From Pseudomonas sp. GM84 (GTDB lineage: Bacteria > Pseudomonadota > Gammaproteobacteria > Pseudomonadales > Pseudomonadaceae): a stretch of 58,665 nt of DNA. Positions 20,597-29,900 of this stretch are shown here, piece after piece. Position 1 is the first letter of the stretch. The number at the start of each line of letters is the position of its first letter. The notes beneath the pieces are model-generated. The model was not told the DNA's origin. It did no database searches and saw nothing but the letters and a program-made list of their open reading frames with translations. The position numbers and the translations under genes were made by a program. Location: assembly GCF_000282535.1 (NCBI RefSeq), contig NZ_AKJC01000092.1, positions 1-58,665 of the forward strand, in the 5' to 3' direction.

Positions 20597-21976
20597 TCAG
20601 ATGCCGCCAGCGGTGAGTTTTTCCGGGTTCAGCAGCGCTTCGAGCTGGTCGCGGGACAGGTCGGTGTGCTCCAGCGCCACGTCGATGATCGGACGGCCCT
20701 GCTGGTAGGCGGTCTTGGCGATCTCGGCGGCCTTGAGGTAACCAATGATCGGGTTCAGTGCAGTGACCAGGATCGGGTTGCGCGCCAGGGCTTCCTTGAG
20801 CTTGCCCTCGTTGACCTTGAAGCTGGCGATGGCCTTGTCGGCCAGCAGTCGGCTGGCATTGGCCATCAGCTCGATGCTCTCCAGCAGGTTGCGGGCGATG
20901 ACCGGCAGCATCACGTTGAGCTCGAAGTTGCCCGACTGGCCGGCGATCGCGATGGTCGCGTCGTTGCCGATCACCTGGGCGGCAACCATGGCAGTGGCCT
21001 CCGGGATCACCGGGTTGACCTTGCCCGGCATGATCGAAGAGCCCGGCTGCAAGCCTTGCAGTTCGATTTCGCCGAGGCCGGCCAGCGGGCCGGAGTTCAT
21101 CCAGCGCAAGTCGTTGGCGATTTTCATCAGTGCCACGGCGGTGGTCTTGAGCTGGCCGGACAACGCCACGGCAGTGTCCTGTGAGCCGATCAGGGCGAAC
21201 AGGTTCTGGCCGGGGGTGAACTCGACCTGGGTCAATGCGCTGAGCTGACGCGCGAAGCCGGCAGCGAATTGCGGGTGGGCGTTGATGCCGGTGCCTACGG
21301 CGGTGCCACCCTGGGCCAGGGCCTGCAGGCTCGGCAGCGTGGCTTCGAGGTGCGACTTGGCGCCGTTGATCTGCGCTGCCCAACCATCGAGGACCTGGCT
21401 CATGCGCACCGGCATCGCATCCATCAGATGGGTGCGGCCGGTTTTCACGTACTGATGCACCTGCGCCGACTTGCTTTCAATCACCTGCACCAGATGGCGT
21501 AGCGCCGGCAGCAATTGCTCATGCAGGGCCAGCGCGGCACTGACGTGAATGGTGGTGGGGATGATGTCGTTGCTGCTCTGCCCACAGTTGACGTGGTCGT
21601 TGGCGTTTACCGGCTCGCCGAGTACGCGGCTTGCCAGCGTGGCAATCACCTCGTTGGCGTTCATGTTGGAACTGGTGCCGGAGCCGGTCTGGAACACATC
21701 CACCGGAAAGTGCTGGATGAAGCCTTCCGCCAACAGCTGCTCGACTGCCTTGACGATAGCCTGGCCCTGCCCTGCCGAGATCTGCTCCAGTTCGATGTTT
21801 GCCTTGACTGCCGCAGACTTGGCCAGCAGCAAGGCGCGAATGAACTGGGCTGGCATGCGCTGCCCGCTGATCGGGAAGTTGTCGACCGCGCGCTGGGTCT
21901 GGGCGCCGTACAGGGCCTGGGCCGGCACCTGCAGTTCGCCCATGCTGTCACGCTCGATACGGGTATCACTCATCAT
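20597..21976 (-). CDS. fumC: class II fumarate hydratase
   Basis: 459 residues, the iron-independent fumarase (fumarate to malate). The lyase signature GSSIMPGKVNPVIPEA and the active-site region GQSSNDIIPTTIHVS and TGRTHLMDAMPV are present. Two adjacent ATGs (21976, 21973) follow AAGGA; the second has the better 7-nt spacing. Its start overlaps the end of fagA. Expression under iron starvation would replace the Fe-S fumarases. Confidence 0.96.
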   Translation of the reverse strand: MMSDTRIERDSMGELQVPAQALYGAQTQRAVDNFPISGQRMPAQFIRALLLAKSAAVKANIELEQISAGQGQAIVKAVEQLLAEGFIQHFPVDVFQTGSGTSSNMNANEVIATLASRVLGEPVNANDHVNCGQSSNDIIPTTIHVSAALALHEQLLPALRHLVQVIESKSAQVHQYVKTGRTHLMDAMPVRMSQVLDGWAAQINGAKSHLEATLPSLQALAQGGTAVGTGINAHPQFAAGFARQLSALTQVEFTPGQNLFALIGSQDTAVALSGQLKTTAVALMKIANDLRWMNSGPLAGLGEIELQGLQPGSSIMPGKVNPVIPEATAMVAAQVIGNDATIAIAGQSGNFELNVMLPVIARNLLESIELMANASRLLADKAIASFKVNEGKLKEALARNPILVTALNPIIGYLKAAEIAKTAYQQGRPIIDVALEHTDLSRDQLEALLNPEKLTAGGI

Positions 21977-22367
21977 CAAATCCTTGCATCAGTTCATCGG
22001 GAGAAATCGACGGCAGCAACCGGCAATTGGCCAGTTGCAGTGCATAGGGCTGCCAGCGCTGGTTCTGTTCGCGACGATCGAGATTGCGCAGGTCGAGCAA
22101 TGGGCGCCAGGCCTGGTCGAGGCACAGGCAGCGCCAATGCCACGGCAGCATGCGGTCGCTGGCGGTATCCAGGAGCAGGCGCAAAGAGGTCAACGCCACT
22201 GTCCATGGCGAGGTTTCGGTGCAGCACACCAGATAGCGGCCTTCGGCCAGGTAGTGCTCGATCAGGCGTGGCTCGTCGGGTTCGAGCGCACAGCGGATGC
22301 GCCGGCTGAGCCAGCGCCAGTTTTCCAGGTAGGGCAGTTCGCGCAGGACGGGTTTCATGAACATCAT
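21966..22367 (-). CDS. fagA: FagA, Fur-associated protein of unknown function
   Basis: Up to 133 residues (130 if the third Met, MKPVLREL at 22358, is the start). Rich in Trp, Arg and Leu (LENWRWLSRRIRCALEPDEPRLIEHYLAEGRYLVC; MLPWHWRCLCLDQAWRPLLDLRNLDRREQNQRW). No signal peptide or membrane span. First gene after the Fur box; recognised by position and content as the fagA gene described ahead of fumC and sodA in P. aeruginosa. No biochemical role is known to me. Confidence 0.82.
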   Translation of the reverse strand: MMFMKPVLRELPYLENWRWLSRRIRCALEPDEPRLIEHYLAEGRYLVCCTETSPWTVALTSLRLLLDTASDRMLPWHWRCLCLDQAWRPLLDLRNLDRREQNQRWQPYALQLANCRLLPSISPDELMQGFDDE

Positions 22368-22381
22368 CGCCGGGGTTACTG

Positions 22382-22400
22382 GATAATGATATTCATTATT
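22382..22400 (-). promoter_or_regulatory. Fur box of the fagA-fumC-orfX-sodA operon
   Basis: GATAATGATATTCATTATT matches the 19-bp consensus GATAATGATAATCATTATC at 17 of 19 positions. It lies 15 bp upstream of the first possible fagA ATG, so it probably covers the promoter. With iron-loaded Fur bound the operon should be silent; iron limitation should induce it. Confidence 0.92.
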
Positions 22401-22440
22401 AAGTGATAAATAGAATCACTTCAAGTGAATGCGACGAAAG

Positions 22441-22466
22441 TAAAAACCCGGCGCGGGGGCCGGGTT
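22441..22466 (-). terminator. intrinsic terminator downstream of pmbA
   Basis: On the minus strand AACCCGGC and GCCGGGTT (22459-22466 and 22445-22452) form an 8-bp stem with a 6-base loop, followed by TTTA. Because pmbA and fagA run in the same direction, it keeps pmbA transcripts out of the Fur-controlled operon. Confidence 0.7.
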
Positions 22467-22493
22467 CTGGGAATCAGCTTGCGTTTGCTGCGC

Positions 22494-22600
22494 TGTACCG
22501 GCCTCTTCGCGGGACAAGCCCGCTCCCACAGGCTCTCCGCAGCCCTAAGCTGCAGTGAAACCCTGTGGGAGCGGGCTTGTCCCGCGAAGAGGCCGGTACA
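22494..22600. repeat. REP pair, class B, 39-bp perfect arms
   Basis: Positions 22494-22532 and 22562-22600 are exact reverse complements over 39 bp, separated by 29 bp. The core reads TTCGCGGGACAAGCCCGCTC. The right arm ends nine bases before the pmbA stop codon. The longest perfect palindrome in the window. Confidence 0.95.
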
Positions 22601-22609
22601 GGCGAAGAA

Positions 22610-23956
22610 TCAGCTGCCGGCGACCGTCATCCGCTCGATCAGCACCGACCCTGTGTGAATATTGCTGCGGGTCTCAAGATCGCTACCAATGGCGACAATT
22701 TGCTGGAACATGTCCTTCATGTTGCCGGCAATGGTCACTTCCTGAACGGCATGCTGGATCTCGCCATTCTCCACCCAGAAGCCCGCCGCACCACGGGAGT
22801 AGTCCCCGGTCACCATGTTCAGGCCATGGCCCATCAACTCGGTCACCAGCAGACCACGCCCCATGCGGCGGATCAGCGCCGCCTGGTCTTCCACACCATG
22901 GGTGACATAAAGGTTGTGCACACCGCCGGCATTCGCCGTGCTCGGCAGCCCCAGCTTGCGCCCGGAATAGGTGCCCAGCAGGTAGGACACCAGCTCGCCT
23001 TTGTCGACGAACGGCTTGGCATAGGTTGCCAGGCCATCGCCATCGAACGCAGCGCTGCCCAGCGCTCGAGGAATATGCGGACGTTCATCGAGGGTCAGCC
23101 AGCTGGGGAACAGGCGTTGCCCCATGGCGCCGTCGAGGAACGACGACTTGCGGTACAGGTTGCCGCCGGAAATGGCCGACAGGAAGCTGCCGAACAGGCC
23201 ACCGGCCAGCTCGGCGGAAAACAGCACCGGCACCTCGCAGGTGGGTACCGGGCGTGCACCGAGGCGGCTGGCGGCGCGTTGCGCGGCGCGCAGGCCGATG
23301 CTGCGTGGGTCGGCCAGCAGGTTGCCCTGGCGATTCACGTCGTACCAGTAGTCCCGCTGCATCTGCCCATCGCCCTCGGCGATCATCACGCAGCTCAGGC
23401 TGTGCCGGGTGGAGGCATAACCGCCGATGAAACCATGGCTGTTGCCGTATACCCGGCAGCCTTGGTGGGTGTTCAAGGTCGTGCCATCGGCATTGAGAAT
23501 ACGCGGATCGGCGTCGAACGCCGCTGCCTCGCAGGTCAATGCCATTTCAATCGCCTGCTCCGGCTCGATATCCCAGTCATGGTAAAGGTCGAGGTCGGGA
23601 ATCTCGCGGGCCATCAGCGCGGCATCGGCCAGGCCAGAGCATTCATCCTCCGACGTATGCTTGGCAATGGCGAGGGCGGCAGCAACGGTTTCGCGGATCG
23701 CATCCGGGCCACTGGCCGAGGTGCTGGCCGAGCCCTTGCGCTGACCGACATAGAGGGTGATACCAAAGCCCTGGTCGCGATTGAACTCGACCGTCTCGAC
23801 TTCACGCTGGCGCACCGTGGTGGACAGGCCCTGCTCCAGCGACACCGCCACCTCACAGGCGCTGGCACCTTGCCGGCGCGCCTCGGCGATGATCGCTTCG
23901 ACCTGCTCCTGCAACGCTGGCAGGTCCTTGGGGCCTACGCTCTGGACTGCACTCAT
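22610..23956 (-). CDS. pmbA: PmbA/TldE-type metalloprotease subunit
   Basis: 448 residues from MSAVQSVGPKDLPALQEQVE, chosen because GTGGAGAAAACC supplies a ribosome site for this ATG; a GTG four codons upstream would place that site inside the gene. PmbA (TldE) pairs with TldD in a heterodimer that degrades unfolded peptides and matures microcin B17 and CcdA in E. coli. As in other PmbA proteins, the zinc HExxxH motif of TldD is absent. It is not adjacent to tldD here: darP lies between on the opposite strand. Confidence 0.94.
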   Translation of the reverse strand: MSAVQSVGPKDLPALQEQVEAIIAEARRQGASACEVAVSLEQGLSTTVRQREVETVEFNRDQGFGITLYVGQRKGSASTSASGPDAIRETVAAALAIAKHTSEDECSGLADAALMAREIPDLDLYHDWDIEPEQAIEMALTCEAAAFDADPRILNADGTTLNTHQGCRVYGNSHGFIGGYASTRHSLSCVMIAEGDGQMQRDYWYDVNRQGNLLADPRSIGLRAAQRAASRLGARPVPTCEVPVLFSAELAGGLFGSFLSAISGGNLYRKSSFLDGAMGQRLFPSWLTLDERPHIPRALGSAAFDGDGLATYAKPFVDKGELVSYLLGTYSGRKLGLPSTANAGGVHNLYVTHGVEDQAALIRRMGRGLLVTELMGHGLNMVTGDYSRGAAGFWVENGEIQHAVQEVTIAGNMKDMFQQIVAIGSDLETRSNIHTGSVLIERMTVAGS

Positions 23957-24064
23957 GGTTTTCTCCACTCAAATTCTGCGTTCGGCGAGGGTCATTCTAC
24001 GACCGGGCCGGACAAGCGGCCCCCGACTGGTTATCATGGCGGCGATTTCTAGCGGACTGCCACC

Positions 24065-24586
24065 ATGGTTGATTCATACGACGACGCCTTCGACGGCGAA
24101 AAAAGCAAAACCCAGATCAAGCGCGAGCTGCATGCGCTGGTCGAACTCGGCGAGCGCCTGACCACGGTCAAGGCCGATACCCTGGCGCGCCTGCCGCTGA
24201 CCGACGAGTTGCGCAAGGCCTTGGCCGAAGCCTGCAAGCACACCGCCCATGGCGCGCGCAAACGCCACATGTCGTTCGTCGGCAAGCTGATGCGCGACCA
24301 GGACCTGGACGCGATCCACGCGGTGCTCGACCAGATCGACAGCTCCAGCCGCCAGTACAACGAGCGCTTCCACGGTCTGGAGCGCTGGCGCGACCGCCTG
24401 ATCGACGGCAACGACGAAGACCTCGAGCGCTTCGTCAACGAGTACCCCGACACCGACCGCCAGCAACTGCGTTCGCTGATTCGCCATGCCCAGCACGAAA
24501 AAGCGCGGAACAAACCGCCCGCTGCTGCCCGCAAGGTGTTCAAGTACATCCGCGACCTCGACGAAATTCAGCGCGGCCTGCGCTGA
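24065..24586 (+). CDS. darP: ribosome-associated protein DarP/YjgA (DUF615)
   Basis: 173 residues, strongly charged and helical. Family hallmarks include [46 protein letters not shown] and [37 protein letters not shown]. DarP assists late 50S maturation near the peptidyl transferase centre in E. coli. It is a single plus-strand gene between divergent pmbA and convergent tldD, an arrangement conserved in gammaproteobacteria. Confidence 0.93.
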   Translation: MVDSYDDAFDGEKSKTQIKRELHALVELGERLTTVKADTLARLPLTDELRKALAEACKHTAHGARKRHMSFVGKLMRDQDLDAIHAVLDQIDSSSRQYNERFHGLERWRDRLIDGNDEDLERFVNEYPDTDRQQLRSLIRHAQHEKARNKPPAAARKVFKYIRDLDEIQRGLR

Positions 24587-24596
24587 AGACAGTCGC

Positions 24597-24619
24597 CTGG
24601 GGCTGCCATGCAGCCCCAG
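24597..24619. terminator. stem-loop between convergent darP and tldD
   Basis: CTGGGGCTGC and GCAGCCCCAG form a perfect 10-bp stem with loop CAT. It begins ten bases after the darP stop and ends just before the tldD stop. No clear U-run on either strand. Confidence 0.6.
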
Positions 24620-24627
24620 TGCAGCCA

Positions 24628-26067
24628 TCACGCGCCGGTACCACCGACGGTGATCGCATCCAACTTCAAGGTCGGCTGTCCAACCCCTACCGGTACCGAC
24701 TGCCCATCCTTGCCACACGTGCCCACACCACTGTCCAGCGCCAGGTCGTTGCCGACCATCGATACCCGGCTCATGGCTTCAGGGCCGTTGCCGATCAACG
24801 TCGCGCCTTTGACCGGAGCGGTGATCTTGCCGTCCTCGATCAAGTACGCTTCGCTGGTGGAAAACACGAACTTGCCGCTGGTGATGTCCACCTGACCACC
24901 CCCGAGGTTGGCGCAGTAGATGCCTTTCTTCACCGAAGCGATGATTTCCTGCGGGTCGCTTTCACCCGCGCGCATATAGGTGTTGGTCATGCGCGGCATC
25001 GGCAGGTGTGCATAGGATTCGCGGCGACCGTTGCCGGTCACGGCCATGCCCATCAGGCGGGCATTGAGCTTGTCTTGCATATAGCCCTTGAGAATGCCGT
25101 TCTCGATCAGCGTGGTGCATTCGGTCGGGGTACCTTCATCGTCCACGCTGAGTGAGCCGCGGCGGCCTGCGAGGGTGCCATCGTCGACGATGGTGCACAG
25201 GCTCGATGCCACCTTCTCGCCCAGCCGGCCACTGAACGCCGAGCTGCCCTTGCGGTTGAAGTCGCCTTCCAGGCCATGGCCGACCGCCTCGTGCAGCAAC
25301 ACCCCGGACCAGCCGGGACCGAGCACGACCGGCAAGGTGCCCGCCGGAGCCGGGATCGCTTCCAGGTTCACCAACGCCTGGCGCAACGCTTCGCGGGCAT
25401 AGCCCATGACCTTTTCTTCGGTGAAGAAACGGTAGTCGGTACGCCCGCCGCCGCCCTGTCCACCACGCTCGCGGCGGCCATTCTGTTCGACGATGACGCT
25501 GACGTTGAAGCGCACCAGCGGCCGCACATCGGCGGCCAGGCTACCATCGGCGGCAGCCACCAGAATGCGCTCCCAGACCCCTGCCATGCTCACGGTGACC
25601 TGCTGAATACGCGGGTCCAGCGCACGGGTGGCGGCATCGACGCGCTTGAGCAGCTCGACCTTCTCGGCACGGCTGAGCACATCCAGCGGGTTATCGGGCG
25701 CATACAAGGCCGCCACGTCCTGGCTGCGGAAGGCCTGCACCGTGCCATTCTGGCCGGCCCGGGAAATCGAACGCGCAGCGCGCGCCGCCGAGGTCAGCGC
25801 TTCGAGGTTGATCGCGTTGCTGTAGGCAAAGCCGGTCTTCTCGCCAGACTGGGCGCGCACGCCCACGCCTTGGTCGAGGTTGAAGCTGCCTTCCTTGACG
25901 ATGCCGTCTTCCAGCGCCCAGGTTTCCGAGATCTGGCCCTGGAAGTACAGGTCGGCGGCGTCGATGCCTGGGCCGGCCAACTCGCCCAGCACAGCTTGCA
26001 GGCTGTCCAGGGTCAGTCCGCCTGGGGCCAGGAGCTGCTCGCTGACGGTGGATAACATCTGGCTCAT
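24628..26067 (-). CDS. tldD: metalloprotease TldD
   Basis: 479 residues. The zinc-binding helix reads [15 protein letters not shown] (HExxxH), in line with the active subunit of TldD-TldE. N-terminal TldD domain ([23 protein letters not shown]) and C-terminal beta domain ([33 protein letters not shown]) are intact. I use the ATG at 26067 with GGAG just upstream; a GTG two codons earlier would overlap the preceding gene. Follows the nitrilase-like gene with two bases between. Confidence 0.95.
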   Translation of the reverse strand: MSQMLSTVSEQLLAPGGLTLDSLQAVLGELAGPGIDAADLYFQGQISETWALEDGIVKEGSFNLDQGVGVRAQSGEKTGFAYSNAINLEALTSAARAARSISRAGQNGTVQAFRSQDVAALYAPDNPLDVLSRAEKVELLKRVDAATRALDPRIQQVTVSMAGVWERILVAAADGSLAADVRPLVRFNVSVIVEQNGRRERGGQGGGGRTDYRFFTEEKVMGYAREALRQALVNLEAIPAPAGTLPVVLGPGWSGVLLHEAVGHGLEGDFNRKGSSAFSGRLGEKVASSLCTIVDDGTLAGRRGSLSVDDEGTPTECTTLIENGILKGYMQDKLNARLMGMAVTGNGRRESYAHLPMPRMTNTYMRAGESDPQEIIASVKKGIYCANLGGGQVDITSGKFVFSTSEAYLIEDGKITAPVKGATLIGNGPEAMSRVSMVGNDLALDSGVGTCGKDGQSVPVGVGQPTLKLDAITVGGTGA

Positions 26068-26069
26068 AG

Positions 26070-26921
26070 TCACTCCGAGGTGTGCGCAGGCCGCAAGGCG
26101 CCCTGCGAGAAAAAGCGCCGGTGTGAAACCACCGGCATGCGCGCCCGTATGGACGCTTGTTCATCAGTGTCGCGCGTGGCCAGCAGAACCGCTTCGCCAT
26201 GCGCCTGTTCGGCGACGATCCGCCCCCATGGATCGATGATCGCCGCATGTCCGTGGGTTTCCCGCGGGCCTGGATGGGTACCGCCCTGGGCAGCCGCCAA
26301 CAGGTAGCACTGGGTTTCGATGGCCCGGGCACGAATCAGCACTTCCCAGTGCGCTGCCCCTGTGACCGCGGTGAACGCGGCAGGTGCCGTAATCAGTTCC
26401 GCACCGGCGTCGCGCAAGGCGCTGTATAGCTCGGGAAAGCGCAAGTCATAGCAGACACTGAGCCCCACGCGCCCCACCGGGGTATCGGCTACCACCACCT
26501 GGGCGCCATGGGCATAGTCGTCGGACTCGCGGTAGCGGCCACGGTTATCGGCCACATCGACGTCGAACAAATGCAGCTTGTCATAGCGCGCCACCACCTC
26601 CCCGTGTTCGTCGATCAGCAACGAGCAGGCGTGGGCCTTGGCTTCGGGACGATCTGCGGGCGGCAGCGGCAAAGTGCCGGCGACTATCCATAATCCGAGG
26701 TCGCGGGCGGTGCGTTTCAACCAGGGCAGGATCGGCCCCTCGCCCACCGCCTCGGCCAGGCCGATGGCGGCGGCGTCCTTGCACCCCATGGCCGCAAAGT
26801 TCTCAGGCAGCACCGCCAGGCGTGCGCCGCCGAAGGCAGCCTGTTCAAGCAGAGCGCCCGCCCGCTGCAGGTTGGCCAGCACATCGTCCTGGCTGACCAT
26901 CTGGATTACCGCTGCCTTCAT
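26070..26921 (-). CDS. carbon-nitrogen hydrolase (nitrilase superfamily, Nit2/NitFhit-like)
   Basis: 283 residues from [13 protein letters not shown]. The Glu-Lys-Cys triad is visible: LPENFA (Glu about 40), [11 protein letters not shown] (Lys about 114) and [12 protein letters not shown] (Cys about 156). The closest characterised relatives are omega-amidase/deaminated glutathione amidase, a metabolite-repair activity. The true substrate cannot be read from sequence. A start four codons upstream (26933) is possible. Between yhdP and tldD in a conserved minus-strand run. Confidence 0.9.
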   Translation of the reverse strand: MKAAVIQMVSQDDVLANLQRAGALLEQAAFGGARLAVLPENFAAMGCKDAAAIGLAEAVGEGPILPWLKRTARDLGLWIVAGTLPLPPADRPEAKAHACSLLIDEHGEVVARYDKLHLFDVDVADNRGRYRESDDYAHGAQVVVADTPVGRVGLSVCYDLRFPELYSALRDAGAELITAPAAFTAVTGAAHWEVLIRARAIETQCYLLAAAQGGTHPGPRETHGHAAIIDPWGRIVAEQAHGEAVLLATRDTDEQASIRARMPVVSHRRFFSQGALRPAHTSE

Positions 26922-26935
26922 GGGCACTCCCAAGA

Positions 26936-29900
26936 CTACTTGTTGAAGGGTTTCACAAAGGTGATTCTAGGCTCTTTCCACGGCCCCTCGACGCGATAAT
27001 GCACACTGGCAAAACGCGACACCCGGTCACCTATCAGGCGATCGACGAGGAACAGGGCCCCGCCCACCGCCGGCGCGCCAACGATCAACGCCGCCAATGG
27101 CAGGTTGTTGGTTACCGGCAACGTCACTTGCAGCTTGGCGTCGATCCGGTCACGGACCATATCCAGGGTGCCATCGAGCTCGAAGTTGCTCGATGGACCG
27201 GTCACGGTGATCGGCTCGCGGGTCACATAGACCCCGTCGCTGGCCACCAGCAGGCCCTTGACCCGGTCGTAGGCCAGGCCCTTGTCGAACAGGTCGGAGA
27301 AGTCCAGGCGCAGGCGCCGGCCGATCGAGTTGAAGTTGAGCAGGCCAAATACGCGCAGGGCCTGCGCACTGCCCTCCACCTCGACGAACTGGCCGCTGCG
27401 CAAGGCCGCATCCATGCTGCCCGAGAAGCGCTTGAGGCCTACCCAGGCCGGTGAACCCGGCCAGCGGCCATCCACGTCCAGGCGAAAATCGCGGCTGGTC
27501 ACAGTGGGGGCGAAGCCCCAGGCCTTGAGTATGTCGGCCAGGTTCTTGCCATCCAGGCGGCCCTTGTACCAGCTGCTAGTCGCGCCGGGATTGCCCTCCC
27601 AGCCGCCGCTGCCGTCGACGTGCAGCCCCTTGAAGTCCAGTTCGATATCCTGCGCGGCCACGCCGCGCGCGGTCGGCCGCAGTTTCAGCGCCGCATTGCC
27701 ATACAGGTCGTCGCCGCGGTACAGCTTGTCGATGGTCAGGTCCAGCGCCGGGACTTTGCGGGGGTCGAATGTCGCCAGCGGGTCAGGGCCTTCCTCGGGC
27801 TGGGCCGGGGTCACCTCGGCGGCAGGCAGGCGCAAGGTCTGCAACCGTACGTTCATCGCTGCGGCCTTGGCATCCGGCAGACGGGCGTTACCGATCACTT
27901 CCTTGCTGTCCAGGCGCAGGTTCCAGGCCGGACCACTGCGTGCCAGGCGCACCACCGCCTGGTTCAGGTCCATGCCGAAGGCTTTCAACTGACCGATGCT
28001 GAGGTCGACGCTCTGCAGGTTCTGCCGGGCATTGCCACCCGGGTCATTACCGGCCAGGCGCGACATCTGCTCCTGCCAGGGCGCCAGGTCCAGCTTTTCC
28101 AGGCGCCCGCGTACCCGCAGGCCCTCGCCGGCGGGCAGCTGCGCATCGCCAGTTCCCAGCAGCAGCTCGCCACGGCCCTGGCCCTGCTTGTCGGCCGGTG
28201 CGGCATAGGTGAAGCGGGCCACATCGGTGTACGCAACGTCGAAGCGCCGCTCCGCCCCTTGCAGGTTCATGCTGAAACGGGTGTCGCGGGTATCCTGCGC
28301 GGCCTTGCCGAACGGTGCCGGCAGGTCGATGGCCAGGCCCTTGAGTGACGAGCTCACGCTCAAGCTGTTGTCACGACTGCCCAGGTTGACCTGCAACTGG
28401 TACGGCAGGTCGCCCGAGGCAGGCAACGCCTGCTTGAACTGCAACCAATCGGTCAGGGCCTTGAGCGATGCCTGGCCCTTGGCGTTGATGCGTGTCTGCA
28501 TCTGCCCGGCCTGCCCCTCGGCGGTGATCTGCGCGGTAACCGGCTTGCCAAACGCCTGCAGGGCGATGTTCTTGCCGCTCAGCCCTTTGTCGAAATCGAA
28601 GCTGAAATCCCCCTTCAGGCGGCTCAGGTCCAAGCTCGGTGGCGCAACCTTGAGACGGGCATTGTTAGTGGCGAAGTCCACTTGTACTTTCGGCCGCTGG
28701 CCATGAGCCAGGGGAATGTCGAGCTTGACCTTGCCCTTGAGCGGCCCTTCGCCCTCCCAACCGGCGAAGATCTCACCCGTACCGATCGGCGCCTCCTTGA
28801 GAATTTTCAAGCCATCGCCGAGCGTGCCGTCGAAATCACCGTCCAGGAACAGGTGGCTGTGCTGATTGCCGTCGACATGGGGAATATCGACACTGATATC
28901 AGTGACCTTGGTGTCCAGCAGCAGACCCTTGCTGGCCTTGATGCGCACGCCGCTGTCTTCGATCAGCACGTCGCCATCGACGTGCTGTACCTGGGGCCAG
29001 CCAGGCTGGAAGTCCAGCGCCGCGTCACGCACTTTGAAGAACAGGCTGATGCTGCGTGCCTCCGGCGTCGCGCCATGGTTGAGCGAGCCCTGGTACTGGA
29101 AATAGCCCTGGTCCACATTGCCTTTGACGATGGCGCTGCGCAGCCAGTCGTCGAGGGCCGGGCTGAGCACCTCCGGCAGGTACTTGGCGGTGTAGCGACC
29201 GTCGCCTTCGGTCAGGCCGACGCGCAGGTCCATGTAGCTCTCGGCGCCTTCGGTGAACAGCAGGCGAATCAGGAAATCGCCGGCGATCCTGCCCTCTTCG
29301 CCCAGGACCTTGAGGTAGGGGGCGATCAGGGTAAAGCCGTCTTTGTCGAGGGCGTAGGTCAACCGGGCATTGGCTTTCTGGTAGTGCCAGGGTTTGGCGA
29401 AGATCGGGTACAGATGCAGCATGAACGCGTCGGTATCCAAGCGCAGTTCACCGTGCCCCAGGTCGCCGCTGATACTGCCGCTGACATTGCCTGCGGCAGG
29501 TGCGCCGTGATAGGCATCGAAGCCGACCTTCTCCAGGTTGGCGGCGAATTGCAGCCGCTGGTCGCCTTCAGCCTTGGGCCGCACCTCCAGCCGCACGTTG
29601 CGCACCGCACCGGTAACCTTCAACCCATCGACCACGGCCCTGAGTTTTTCCGGCAGCGGCGCCAGTGCGTCGATCAGCGGGGTCAGCGGGGTCAGGTCCA
29701 GGCGGTCTGCCTGCAGCTGCCAGCTTTCACCCGCAGGATCTTGGCCAGGCCGCTGACGCAGTTGCAGGTGCGTTTCCCAGCGGGTTTTGCCGATGTTGGC
29801 AGCCAGGGAATTGACCACCACATCGAAACCCTGATCCTGACGCTGGAACCAGGCCGACAGTGCCAGGTTATCCAGGGTGACAGCCTTGCGCTCGGCGTAG

